Assembly: GCA_024449915.1 (NCBI GenBank)
Contig: JAMZAV010003090.1
Coordinates: forward strand, 1-64,000
Direction: 5' to 3'
DNA length: 64,000 bases
DNA from: Sweltsa coloradensis
Taxonomy: Eukaryota > Arthropoda > Insecta > Plecoptera > Chloroperlidae
Shown here one piece after another: positions 34,304-46,687 of this stretch. Position 1 is the first letter of the stretch; every line of letters starts with the position of its first letter. A program made the translations under genes and the position numbers. The notes under the pieces were generated by a model. It was not told the origin of the DNA and did no database searches. It was given only the letters and a program-made list of their open reading frames with translations.

Positions 34304-36330
34304 TTGGATGAGCGCATTTTTTTAAACGAAAAAAGCGTAAAATTGCGATTTTCATGAAAAATTATTTTTCGATTGCGCTCAAATTTCAAACCAATTTATT
34401 AATTCGTAAAATTAAGGTTCTGTAAAAACATCGTTACAATCGGATAAAAAGCATGTAGGTGTTATAAGTCGAAGAAATGTAAAATAAAAAAATAAAGAAA
34501 CGTAAAATTATTGCGATTTTCATAAAAAAATATTTTTCGATTGCGCTTAAGGCTATTCAACCGCGTTTTTCTATTTTCCAATATATGCTACCAAGTCAAA
34601 ATATAGTTAATGGCTTTGAAACCTGGCTATTTTAGAAGATCAAAAATATTTTTTTCAAATTTTTCTGATCCGGTACACGGCCATATAGCCACCTCAAAAT
34701 AATTTCCAACTTCAATTCGTTAAGGCACACCATTCAACGTAGGGTGTTGTGTTTTTGTGACATTAATTTTCAACTGGTTTTTTATAGACTGACTGAGAGA
34801 AAAAATATTTTTTTAACAATTGTCATTCCTGTGAAATTTTTCGTTTGGCGGTATTTTTTACCGATTTGTACCGCCAAACAAAAAAATTCGCAGGAAAGAC
34901 AATTGTTAAAAAAATCTTTTTTCTCTCAGTCAGTCTATAGAAAACCAGTTGAAAATTAATGTCACAAAAACACAACACCCTACGTTTAATGGTGTGCCTT
35001 GGCGAATTGAAGTTTGAAATTATTTTGAGATGGCTATATTGGCCGTTTACCGGATCAGAAAAAATTGAAAAAAATATTATTCATTTTCTAAAATAGCCAG
35101 GTTTTAAAGCCATTCACTTTATTTTGACTTGGTAGCATATTTTGGAAAATAGAAAAACGCGGTCGAATAGCCTTAAATTTCACACGAATATATAAATTCA
35201 TAAAATTAAGGTTATGTGAAAAAATCATTACAATCGGATAAAGCATGTAGGTGTTATAAGTCAAAGAATGTTTAAAAAAATCGAAAAAACCGTAAAATTG
35301 CGATTTAAGGATGAGCGTAGCGAGCGTAGCGAGCGAAGCGAAGATTCCATTTCACTACACTGGAGAAAAAAATCCGGAATGTTTTTTTTTTCTTTCTTTC
35401 TTTCTTTCTTTCGTATTTTTGTGTGTCTGTTAACACGATTTCGGCTATATCGAAACTCCGTTTGCGATGACAATTTATGGAGGCCTTCAAAATCTCTGAA
35501 CTTAGAACTGCCACGTTTTTGAGCGCAATCGGGAATTTTTTTCTCATAAAAAACGCAATTTTACGATTTTTTTTCGATTTTTAAAAAATTTCTTCGACTT
35601 ATAACACCTACATGCTTTATCCGATTTAGATGAATTTTTCACAGAACCTTAATTTTATGAATTTATATATTCGCGTGAAATTTGAGCGCAATCAAAAATT
35701 TATTTTTCATGAAAACCGCAATTTTTCGATTTTTTTATTTTTAAAACATTCTTCGACTTAAAACACCTACATGCTTTATCCGATTGTAATAATTTTTTCA
35801 AAGAACCTTAATTTTATGAATTAATATATTCGTGTTAAATTTGAGCGCCATCGAATAATTATTTCTTATGAAAATTGCAATTTTACGATTTTTTCTTTTT
35901 TTAAAATAACAATTAATTAAAAATTATAAAATTTAAGTTAATTTTTAATTTAATTTAAATGCGACTCAGTAATTATTTTTTTCCAGAACAACAGAAAATC
36001 CGTACAACACAAATGGCAGCTCAATGCACCAATTACGCTCATCCAACAACGCGGCGGGACTTAAGCGTTTTCACACGTTTTCACAAATTTCACATGAATA
36101 TATAAATTCATAAAATTAAGGTTCTGTGAAAAAATCATTACAATCGGATAAAGCATGTAGGTTTTATATGTCGAAGAATGTTTTAAAAAATCGAAAAACT
36201 TGTAAAATTGTGATTTTCATGAAAAATAATTTTTCGATTGTGCTCAAATTTCACACGAATATATTAATTCATGAAATAAAGGTACTGTGAAAAAATCATT
36301 ACAATCGGATAAAGCATGTACGTTTTATAG
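34304..36330. repeat. R3 repeat cluster, copies 4-6
   Basis: A plus-oriented partial copy starts TTGGATGAGCG at 34304 and is split by the TTAA-flanked hairpin. A full minus-oriented copy follows at about 35308-36046, and a third partial copy of two subrepeats at 36080-36330 abuts R1 copy B. Confidence 0.75.
34551..35172. mobile_element. 622-bp perfect-type hairpin MITE flanked by TTAA
   Basis: Ends GGCTATTCAACCGCGTTTTT and (inverted) GGCTATTCGACCGCGTTTTT. The two halves are reverse complements nearly to the centre (about 34865). TTAA lies directly outside at 34547-34550 and 35173-35176. Removing the element and one TTAA restores the R3 phrase GCGCTTAAATTTCACACGAA, seen uninterrupted at about 2995. 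TTAA duplication is the signature of piggyBac-type transposition; the assignment is inferred, as there is no transposase. Confidence 0.85.
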
Positions 36331-37692
36331 TGCGGCGGTCGATAGCTAAAAAGACGCATATTTCAGCTTTGACCCATACAGGCGGTACAACCGCACGAAA
36401 CCCAAATAAAATCGTCGGCTACTTCATCACCCACTAGAAAAATGACGTTGTGGTCTCGAAATGCGTGTATGTCATAGATTTACGACGTCATCTTGGATGC
36501 GCGGCGTCGATCGCATTTTGCGTTATAAACCATAATGTACATTCTGCAATTTTTGATATAGAAAAATGAAATGAACTGTGTTGTATTCTTAAGACATGGG
36601 CGTACATTGTGTTACAATTTATTTTGGATTGCAACAATAACTCAAGGTGAAAAATCAACAATGGCGGGAAAATTTTACATTTTCAGATTTACACTAAAAT
36701 GTTCTATATTTTTTTACGGTTAAACCATCAACATTTTCTTAAGACACGGGGATAGATTTTAATTGCGGAATACATTTGTGAATACGTCTATATGTTTCCT
36801 TTTGCTCAAATAGCAATACTTTGGTCGCTTTGGTGGTAAACGTGATGAAAATCGTAGCTTGCGGCAAACTGCGAAAATGGTTGAATCCCTATTGTTGGAT
36901 GCATTGTTATACATATCCTGGCCAAAAGACACGTGGAATCTTGACCTTGTCGAGTTTTTTTTCTTTTGATCCTGTTAGTGTATACCTTTAGGATAAAAAT
37001 TGTCTTGGGTAGACATTTGTCATTTCTGGCAAAATATTTTTACGACGCCATCTTGTTTTAGGCATCTGCATATTGTAGACGCTTTTGATTTTCGTTCATT
37101 TTCTATTATAATTAATAGTATTTATATCCAAATCTTTATCATCACACATACCTGCATTCACTCTTCTCATTTCCTTTCATTCACAGGCGGCGCAATATGA
37201 CCTAACCGGTTGAAGCGCCCTAGTTTCTCACGTCGTCGTCTATTATAATTATGACAGTTGTAACAAACCAAACGTGTTATTTTGATTTTTCATAAAATTT
37301 ACTATTTATTGATATTAGTTTTGTCACCCTGGGACTATTATGAGATTATTTATAGGAAATTAGGTACATTTTATTAGTCCTTCAGCTAAGTAGGCAACAA
37401 TATTTAGGTGCGTTTGATGATGGACGAATAAATGTTTGCATATTTATAAAGAATGTTAGTGTGATACTATTTAGATGTAGAGCTGTCTTAGATTTGTCCC
37501 ATGACACTAATGGCAGCCATTTTAAAAGATGGCCGCCGAATATATTGTATAGACATTTATGATAGAAATTTGAAATTGAGTTAACACATGGGCCATGTTT
37601 TCGATCATTTACAAAACCAAATTTCTATTACGACCATCACAAATAAAACACAGTGACATCAATGGCGGCCATTTTAGAAGATGGCCGCCAAG
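36328..37692 (+). repeat. R1 repeat, copy B
   Basis: Intact counterpart of copy A without the R3 insertion. It carries one extra 124-bp insertion at 37115-37238. It ends with the ATTTTAGAAGATGGCCGCC block, next to R2. Confidence 0.8.
37115..37238 (+). mobile_element. 124-bp insertion with 13-bp target-site duplication
   Basis: TCTATTATAATTA occurs at 37102-37114 and again at 37239-37251. Copies A (about 19876) and C (about 45387, inverted) have this site once, giving two clean empty-site comparisons. The inserted segment ends in GCGCAATATGACCTAACCGG..., a phrase that also ends R4 copies (about 40618). A 13-bp duplication fits retrotransposon-type (LINE-driven) integration. Confidence 0.85.
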
Positions 37693-38720
37693 TATATCTA
37701 GGTGCCCGTTAGTGCGCCGCAGCCAAGCCACGGTGCGCTTACACACTCATGCACATTATGCAGCAAGCCGAGTTGGAGTGTTTTCGAGGTGTCACTCAGT
37801 TATTATGTTTAGTGTTATGAACCCTTAAACACATAGTCGGAGTGATGAAGGACTGAAGGTACCTGACAGCACATGCCAAATTTGATTGGGAGACGGGTTG
37901 GATGAAAGAGAAGGCTTAACAGGCCTTAATCCCGCCATCAATAAAAACGACAATCAAATCAAGTCAAATCAATTAATTATTTTCTTAAAATTTATTGAAC
38001 ACGTTATTTACTTCTACATTCAATATTACTATACTACTGTCTTATTCGTCAGTTTTAATTGGTCAGTGCTTCTGACCAAACGGGTGGAGCTACAACGTTC
38101 ATATTTTACTTGACGATTATGGCTATGTAGTGCCTTTTGAAAGAAAGATTTATACAATTTAGCTGAAAAGTATCGAAATAAAGGTTGTAATATAAGCTTG
38201 CTTTTTGTAAACAATGTAGGCGATTATTGTCACGTAACTATAGTTACTTGTTGATTGTATGCCTGTATAAGGCTTATTTTAAAACCTTTATTTGGAAGCC
38301 TTCCAGCAATTAAAACTTTTTCTTTCAAAGGGAATTACATCACTATTACCTTAATGTCCATGTAAAATATGAACGTTGTAGCCCCACCCGTTTGGTCAGA
38401 ATCGCTGGTCAATTTAAACTGAGGATTTAGATAATAGTAGCCAGTAGGCCTAGTAGCCAGTAGTAACTAACGTCCTTTAAGTGATTTTGAGCATGTTTCA
38501 AGTCATATTTTCACCAAGAAGGAATGCTCGTACCCCAACCAAATTTGGTATGTGTTGTCGGGTACCTAAATCCCCTCAATTTTGATAGTTTTCAAGTTCA
38601 CATCACGTTTCATGACGTTTGGGTAACACCTCGAAAACACCCCAACTCTGCTTGCTGTATAAGGTGCCTGAGTGTGTAGCGCACCGCGGCTTGGCTGCGG
38701 CGCCCTAACGGGCACCTAGA
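37693..38720. repeat. R2 foldback, about 500-bp arms
   Basis: A plus copy (37693-38190) faces a minus copy (38211-38720). The outer ends CTAGGTGCCCGTTAG and CTAACGGGCACCTAG are exact inverted repeats. The right arm is more similar to the copy at 750-1245 than to its own partner (for example CTTCCAAATAAAGG shared), so the foldback was built from two different R2 copies. Confidence 0.75.
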
Positions 38721-38936
38721 TGTAATAAACAAGTAACTATAGAAACTTGACAGTAATCGCCTACAATGCGTACAACGGTACAAATAAGCAAGTCTTTTGG
38801 TTAACGAGATATTTTACATTCCATTGTTTATAGGTATTACTATAGCAATTAGTACAACTTTATTAGAATTATTCTATTTTAACAAAAATAATTTCCAATT
38901 GAACTTAAAAAGGTAATGAGATCCCATCGTTGGTCT

Positions 38937-39385
38937 TGTTGTGTGGCTCGTTGGTCTTGTGGTTAGCGTATCTGCTTCCAATGCAGAAGGTCCAGGGTTC
39001 GATTCCCGCTAAAGTCGGAAGTTTTTTAACTTCTGATTTGGACTTCAGTCCATCAGTTCTTGTCTTAGGAGTTTGTAAACGGTGACTTTGGAGCCGTCCT
39101 AGCAACGAAGCACATAATAAATTTCAGAGTTGTTCTGAATCGGCCTTGTTGATTCTGGCGTTGATTCGCGGGTGTTCGCACTGTCCATACCACTGATTGC
39201 TATATTTCCTATTAAAAATATCGATCTTTGGTTGGTTATCGCTCACTCGTCGATTGCGTCGGGGCCTGCAGGGTTGGCTTGGTCGCTTTGATTTAAAGTC
39301 CCCCACTGAAAATCAGTTCTATAACTGAGTGGGTAGACTCTAAATAAAATTTATTTATTTATTTATTTATTTATTTTAATTTTTT
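38937..39385 (+). mobile_element. tRNA-derived SINE, copy 1
   Basis: The 5' part resembles a tRNA: GGCTCGTTGGTCTTGTGG then TAGCG (A-box region), stem TCTGC/GCAGA around loop TTCCAAT, and B box GGGTTCGATTCCC. The body contains GGTGACTTTGGAGCCGTC and CCCTGCAGG-like blocks, and the end reads GAGTGGGTAGACTCTAAAT followed by (TTTA)n at about 39345-39377. Other copies: 52772-53161 (-), 61452-61831 (-) and a tail fragment at 29.8 kb. Copy A of the duplicated block lacks it at the matching place (about 20963). Confidence 0.8.
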
Positions 39386-39577
39386 GTAGGATGCCCGCTG
39401 TAGTGTATACACATCAGATTTATCGGGTGTGACCCTCTTGGTGATTATAACTATAGGTAATTGCAAATAGGACAATTGTGAAGGGATATCCGAGGGATAT
39501 TTAAGAGGACTCAAACCCTTGCATTCGCATTGACGAATAAGGAAAACCTCGTTAAAAACCTTCAGTCAGGATTGCCG

Positions 39578-39644
39578 GTCTAGGCGGGATTTGAACCCGG
39601 GACCTCCCGAATCAGAGTCGAGCGCTTACCGCTCGAGCCAAAAC
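39578..39644 (-). repeat. tRNA-like sequence inside duplicated block B
   Basis: Counterpart of 21161-21227, with TAGG for TCGG near the acceptor stem. Same interpretation: tRNA-derived repeat or pseudogene. Confidence 0.5.
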
Positions 39645-39934
39645 TGTCAGTACAAAAACTTTGTAAATGTAAGGCCAAACCGTATACACTCAAAAGCAGA
39701 GATCTAAAAGAAGGGCCAAGCTCATGTACCTTTCAACATTTGAGCATTCTTAATTCATAAACGTACACTGCCCCGAAGCTACACCCTTAAAAATCTTGTC
39801 AAAATATAATTAGCAACTTTTTAAGGGGTATTCATTCACCCGCTAAACTAAAAAAAATATATTTCATTCAGGCAAGCTAGTTAATTAAGAAACTAACAGA
39901 ATTTTCTTTAGGTCCACCATTGATTCTTAAACTA

Positions 39935-40184
39935 GGGAAACGCCAAAGTCGTTGTTAGACGAGTGAGAGAGCCACGTGTTGAGTACCCGTGAACATTGAT
40001 TGGATTTAACTTAGGTAATTATAAGTTTTTAAGTTTAAGGGCACGTCAACTGTCCGGCCATAATGCGCCACTTTAACCAATGATAGGCTATAGGGAGGTC
40101 AAAGGTAGGGGGAAGAAAAGTAATGTTAGCGGGTACACAACACATGGCTCACTCACTCGTCTAACAACGACTTTGGCGTTTCCC
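39935..40184. mobile_element. TA-flanked MITE, copy B (interior inverted)
   Basis: Ends GGGAAACGCCAAAGTCGT and ACGACTTTGGCGTTTCCC with TA outside both. The left flank (GGTCCACCATTGATTCTTAA) is the same as for copy A, yet the interior (GCATTATGACC segment, GGGGGAAGAAAAGTAATG) runs in the opposite direction. Confidence 0.75.
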
Positions 40185-40309
40185 TAGTTATAATCTTTAT
40201 ACAAACATTTGTGGTCACAGAACCTTGTTGAACAGATAGGCTACACCCCAGGCTAAATGGAACGGCCGGTGTATGACCCTTAGTACTTCCTCCAGCGTCA
40301 ATGTATGAA

Positions 40310-41110
40310 AAATTAAAGACGATTCCGTCTGGGCTCGGGGTAGAATTGGCCCAGAGCATGGCTCTGCTTATCGTAAAAGGCGATTCAAGAGAAAATGTCC
40401 ACCTCAGCTACTCCCCAAAACCAGAAGCGAGCTCTGGCAATCGTCGTCGGGGACACCTCCCCCTTCCCTTGAAGACCTCCCCGACGACGGTGACAATGAC
40501 ACAATGAACGATGACAAAGACAATGACGACCACGACGTGAGAAATCCCCCTTCCTCCCCTTACCCATGGCTGGTTCTGACCAGCATGGACCCCTCCTCCC
40601 CATCCCCTAGGCTAGAGTCGTGCATTATGACCTAACGGTTGACGCGTCCTTAATCCAAATAAACCCAACAAAATAAAATATTTGGGTCTAGGCGAACAGA
40701 GAAAGTGGTTTATAGTTTTTTGGTTTCAGGGTGCGTCACCGTTTGTCGTCGTCCTATTATGAAAAAAGGCTGGTCCCATACGTCCCAATTTAGTTTTAGT
40801 TTGGATTAAGGGTGCGACAACCGCTAGGTCAAAAATCACCACTCTTGCCGAGAGGATATAGGGAGGAAAATCCCATGCTGGTGCTGGTCAGAAATAGCCA
40901 CGCGGGTAAAGGTGAAAGAAAAGGGAGGGTTCTCGCGTCGTGGTCGTCATCGTCTTTGTCATCGTTCGTTTTGTCCTGGTCGTCGTCGTTGGGAAGGTCG
41001 TCAGAGAATATGGGGGGTCCCCGACAACGACTACCAGAGCTTGCATTCTAGTTTCGGAAAGTAATATACTACCCTACTTACCAGCTGATGTTTGCGAGAT
41101 AAAATACGTT
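40310..41110. repeat. Two R4 copies, head to head
   Basis: A minus-oriented copy at about 40314-40660 and a plus-oriented copy at about 40735-41105 face each other. Both have the CCCGACGACG / GTCGTCGTTGGG block and the CAGCTGATGTTTGCGAGAT or inverse block. The minus copy is the best preserved of the family. Confidence 0.7.
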
Positions 41111-41269
41111 GCACTGTTTCTTGTAGATCATCACCAGCCCAAACGAAGTGTATAATAGTATCCTTGATAGCCAGCAATGGCCTAGCATCATTTACAGAAT
41201 GACAGAAGGCATGCATAATGAAAACAAAATAATAAACAAATTTACTTGGTTCATCTGATCGCAAACTTT

Positions 41270-43639
41270 CACAGGCTGTGTTCTATTTTACTAATGGGTA
41301 TTTCAAACATTTGCAATCTAAGTTCAAATTTTTCACATTTTTATTTCTTGTGAGCTTAAATCGCAACGAATATTGTTCATTTTGTTAGCAGTTCTAAGTT
41401 ACCTGGTCACGGATATCTGTTTAAAATTTCAGCTCAATCTATTTGGCCGTTCGGCCGTATGAGCCCGGACAAACATACATTTAACAGACAATGCTCACGG
41501 CCAAGGCCCGATCGAGTATAGCGTTAGGAAAGACTTACGTTCGCTACGCTCACTCGTCTAAAAATTGACAAACTTGGTATTTTTCGAGCTAGGTCCCATC
41601 GGCAAAAATTTCCCATAAGAAATAACATAGTGTCGATGTTTATGACCCGTGACCTTGGACGATTATGATCCAAACAAATTTTGGCCGTTATTGACGTACT
41701 CTACAGCCTTTTCTGTAAATACTCTATATTTTGTTTTGTAATTTGGACTAGTGGTTCGGTCAAAATATGCTGATTACCAAGAAGGGGTGTGATTTTGGAA
41801 TGGATATTTTTGCGTGTTTGAGTGTATATTTGTACCTAGTTTCAAGGCACGATGTTATAAAGGGCCATTTTTGATTGGTATGATGCTGATGGTATGATAT
41901 ATGATGATATCTATGTAGAATAAAAAAGAAGCAAGTTTAAGCCCATTTGAGAAATTTCCAAAAACGCAAATTTTTGCTATTTTCTAGATCAAAACAATTG
42001 AAAAGTTCGTATAAAAGCACAGTTATTATGATATAATTTTTTAAGCGGTCATTTTAGTGTAGTATTTTGCTATAGATTATGTGGTAAATAATATTTTTTT
42101 GGGGTAATAGCACCTTTAATCTTCACGAGACATTAATGTTTTCTCATGATCGTAAGAACTGACACTAATTGTACAATGCTTTGGAGAAAATTTCAAATAT
42201 CATATTATGCGAATTCTAAAATGCACGAAACCCTCACAATTCGTCGCCTCAGAAATTATTTGTCCAAAAGACTATATTATTCACTTTTTTAGTTAGATGT
42301 TAAAATTTACTTATTGGTGCTTATTTGTTCTATATCCACTGCATTAATTGATGGTCCATATTACATTTGTTGCTACAGTAAACGAGAGACAGGTTGGTTC
42401 AATAGACCAGCCTTTTTCTGTCAGAGTTTGTTTGTTTGAAGTCCCTTTTTTGCATGAAACGAAGCAGGATTAAACTACCAAACATTTATTGGAATTATGA
42501 GATTGTAAATTGAACACAATATTACATCAATAAAAAGTTAAAATGGTCTATTGAACAAACTTATTCTTAGGCGATTTAAGCCATTTTTCCGATTTCTTTC
42601 ACATTTTTTTTATTTTTTTATTTTATTGAACAAATGTGACAACTCAAAATGATTCTCCCTGGCATATACCTTGGGAAATATCCAACCAGAGATATCGAAT
42701 TTGGGCACCACTGGTGACACAAATGACGAATTGTAATTGATTTTATATTCAACACCACCATATTAAGAGTTTTTTTTTACAAGAAATGAGAATAATATAG
42801 TTTTTAGATAGGATTGGTATAGAATCAAAACTTCAAACCTTATTTTCTTCAAATGGTAAAAGTGGTACATTGAACAAATAAGTTCTAATTCGCCAATTTT
42901 CATACGTAACAACATACAAAAAAATTGAATCTCATTATGTAATGAACACTACACACCATAAGCATAAAGTCAACGCATCTCAACTCATCTGGAGCACGCA
43001 TCGAGAGCTTCCGGTGCGTCGACTTTATGCTGTGGTGTATAGTAGTGTTTGTTTCATATAGCAAATCTCTTTTTGTATGTTGTTCTGTACAAAAATGTCA
43101 GAATAAGCATATTGTATTTGTAATTTTCTCCGGAGCGTTGTACAAATTAATGTGAGTACGTACGACCGTGCAGAATACATGAATATGAATACATATGAGG
43201 CATGCAATAGGATTGTTTAAAAACTAGGGCTATCTCAAATTTACACAGTAGTACCAATTGAGGTAGGAAATGCAGGATATTAAGTTGAATTACGTTCTTA
43301 CCACAAATACCCTGCAACCTCTGCTCATAAGGTACCAGTTGGCATAAGCAATTTCGTGATATTCATTCGTGCAAAGTATGCATTACATCTCAATGCAACT
43401 AAAATATTTACAAATGAGTTTGTTAAATTTGAAAGCTATTAATAATCGTTTGTAGTATCATGCACACTCATCAAGAAGCATTGTAAATTACCAAATCTAA
43501 ACCAATTATTTACTTTTGCGAAATGGCTTCCATTCGTGAAACAGCGCAAATTTCAGATGACTACAACAAAAATCTTGATTCTAATTTCATGCTTCATGTG
43601 TGTACTTAATTTCAAGATCCTATCATAAAGACTACGTTA
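41270..43639. other. Intergenic repeats, no gene seen
   Basis: 41330-42200 is related to 22.7-24.9 kb. At about 42944-43051 a hairpin (AACACTACACACCATAAGCATAAAGTC against GACTTTATGCTGTGGTGTATAGTAGTGTT) looks like a small inverted-repeat element. The rest is AT-rich and unassigned. Confidence 0.5.
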
Positions 43640-46152
43640 CGAAAAATATATTTGGCGGCCATCTTCTAAAATGGCCGCCATTGATGTCACTGTGTTTTAT
43701 TTGTGATGGTCGTAATAGAAATTCGTTTTTTAAATGATCGAAAACAAGGCCTATGTGTTTACTCAATTTCAACTTTCTATCATAAATGTCTATACAATAT
43801 ATTCGGCGGCCATCTTGTAAAATGGCTGCCATTAGTGTCATGGGACAAATCTAAGACAGCTCTACATCTAAATTGGCCAAAAAAAAGTCATGGTAGATGG
43901 CAGCACTACAAAAACAACATGGCGGATCATTGCGGTATAAAGTGATCGCACTCCATCTCCACTCATGTATTTTCGGGTGCAATTTGTCCAATCCAAATAA
44001 TAATCTGTAATGTCAGAAAACCCTAAGGTTAGGTGGGACGAAGTTTTAAGGTTTATATGTGATGGCCTACGGCCGTAGGCCTATAATTAAGGAGGGGGAA
44101 GGTGTTTAGGAAGCAAATCACATAGCCTAGCCTACTAGGGCCTAGGCCTACGGTCCTATGCTGTGGGATTAAAGGCAGAAACAGACTGCTTTGAGATTTT
44201 TACACTTTGTTTACAAACCTAAAAATTTACGCCGCCTCACAAATTGGAAGTAGGCCTAAGTACAACAATACGTGATGATTTGACTAAACAGGTGCACAAG
44301 GCAGGTGCTTCTGGCCATTAACATTGCCTAGACTAGGCCTACCTAGCCCTAGCCCTTAGTTCCTTCCTTTACCTATTTATTGTCTATTCTATTCAGTAAT
44401 ACAATTCAATGATTGTTACGAGGTACCTACATAGAGAACCTGATTAGTTACTATTTACATCACCTCACTTGAAGATCAGCTGCACCGATCTTGAGAAGTG
44501 GCGGGCAAGCTAAAACTGACTGCAATAACTTTGTATGTCCCAAGACCAAAGAAGGAAATGTGCTACGTTAAAGAAACGGCCGTTCCTGGTGAAGAAAAGA
44601 GTTTTAAGTGTACATTCTTGGCCTAGGCTTACGACTGTTTTTTTTTTATAACTAGGGCCTAGGGCGACTATAGTCTAGGCCTAGGCCAGCCCTACGCCCA
44701 TTTTGACAGCTCGCGGCTAGGCCTACCCTAAAGGCATCTCTGCAAGGGCCTAGGCATAAGCAATGGATTTATATTTCTTCATTAACCTATTATTTTAAAA
44801 TATTTTCTTGGTTTGTATAGTATGAGCCACACACATAGGCCCTACATACTTTGTAATAGGCCTAGGCCCTACCCCCTATGCATAGGCTAGCCCTAGTAGT
44901 TTTCCCGATTTTCAATACGTGTGCCCATCTCTTTCTAAGCGTCAGGTCTTTAGGAAAAAGATGGAAACACACACCTTTCCCCTTACTGTTGCATTTAGGA
45001 ACGGAGCAGTAGCTATTACAAACATTCGTATTTGCCATAGAGACATAATAACGAAGTCAACGAGCCTTGTTTACTTATGGGATGATCGCCGCCAATTACA
45101 ACCAATACCGCAATGCGTAGTACACGCGCCGCCGCCGCAGCGCTTCGATAGACTTTTTTTCGCGAATAATATCACACTAACATTCTTTATAAATAGGGTC
45201 CTTATTCGTCCATCATCAAACTCACCTAAATATTGTAGAGTATTTAGATGAAGGACTAATAAAATATACCTAATTTCCTATAAATAATCTCATAATAGTC
45301 CCAGGGTGACAAAACTAATATCAATAAAATAGTAAATTTTATGAAAAATCAAAATAACACGTTTGGTTTGTTACAACTGTCATAATTATAATAGAAAATG
45401 AACGAAAATCAAAAGCGAACAATATGCAAATGCCTAAAACAAGATGGCGTCCTTAAAAATATTTTGCCAGAAATGACAAATGTCTACCCAAGATAATTTT
45501 TATCCTTAAGGTATACACTAACAGGATCGGAAGAGAAAACTCGACCAGGTCAAGATTCCACGTGTCTTTTGGCCAGGATCTGTATAACAATGCATCCAAC
45601 AATAGGGATTCGACCATTTTCGCAGTTTGCCGCACGCTACGCTTTTCATCACGTTTACCACCAAAGCGACCAAAATATTGCTATTTGAGCAAAAGAAAAA
45701 TATGGACGTATTCACAAATGTATTCCGCAATTAAAATCTATCCCCGTGTCTTAAGAAAATGTTGATGGTTTAACCGTAAAAAAATATAGAACATTTTAGT
45801 GTAAATCTGAAAATGTAAAATTTTCCCGCCATTGTTGATTTTTCACCTTGAGTTATTGTTGCAATCCAAAATAAATTGTAACACAATGCCATGTCTTGGG
45901 AATACAACACACTACATTTCATTATTCTATTGCAAAAATTGCAGAATGTACAATATGGTTTATAACGCAAAGTGCGACCGACGCCGCGCATCCAAGATGG
46001 CGTCGTAAATCTATGACGTACACGCATTTCGAGACCACAACGTCATTTTTCTAGTGGGTGATGAAGTAGCCGATGATTTTATTTTGGTTTTGCGCGGTAG
46101 TACCGCCTGTACGGGTCAAAGCTGAAATTTCGGATTCGACCGCCGCACTATT
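43640..46152 (-). repeat. R1 repeat, copy C (inverted, interrupted)
   Basis: Reads R1 in reverse: GGCGGCCATCTTCTAAAATGG at the left and TCGACCGCCGCACTA at the right. Homology runs 43640-43872, breaks, and resumes at about 45165-46152. It lacks the R2 neighbour that copies A and B have, so R1 can exist alone. Confidence 0.8.
43873..45164. other. 1.29-kb segment interrupting R1 copy C
   Basis: Not present in copies A or B. Contains TAGGCCTA-rich sequence (about 44060-44900). A 110-codon open frame near 44919-45251 overlaps the R1 boundary and has no recognisable domain. I cannot tell insertion from rearrangement; no clear target-site duplication. Confidence 0.5.
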
Positions 46153-46177
46153 ACCTTATCTCGACTACTCTCGCTTG

Positions 46178-46619
46178 GCCAATGATATTTAACATCTATA
46201 GTAGCTAGCTAGATCCCCAGTCTCCAATACGTCCGCACGGGCGCGAGCGTACCAAATTGACCTATTCAAGATGGCGATTTGGCTTCAAATTATTATGCTT
46301 GACATTATGTTTTTCTGGTTTGTTTTGATATGGTTTTAGCTTGTGTAACATGGGAATGCAGAAACAGAAACAATAAGAAGTTGTTGCATAATGGAATTTA
46401 GTAATCATTGCCTCATTGGTGTAAATGGCTAATATGCTCTTTGTTTACATGTCAACCTGACAGCCATCTTGAAAAATATTTGCAAGGGCTACAAATCGCT
46501 ACAACCTACTTTAACATAGAAACTGACTTATTCAAGATGGCTTCTAATTGACACGCCAGTGGACCAATGACTGGGGATCTATAGCCTTCTATAGATGTTA
46601 AATATCATTGCGCTCGGCC
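46178..46619. mobile_element. MITE with about 43-bp inverted ends (family M1)
   Basis: Left CAATGATATTTAACATCTATAG...GATCCCCAGTC and right GACTGGGGATC...CTATAGATGTTAAATATCATTG. The interior carries CAAGATGGCG/CAAGATGGCTTC phrases. Related element at 62249-62667. No transposase. Confidence 0.75.
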
Positions 46620-46687
46620 TTGAAAGAACTTGAACCTGCATTCCTTACATTTCATTCTTGTGCACCCTTAGCAGTGAGAGAGAAATC

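Noticed and set aside
44919..45251. 110-codon open frame
   Set aside because: Runs across the edge of R1 copy C and has no recognisable domain.
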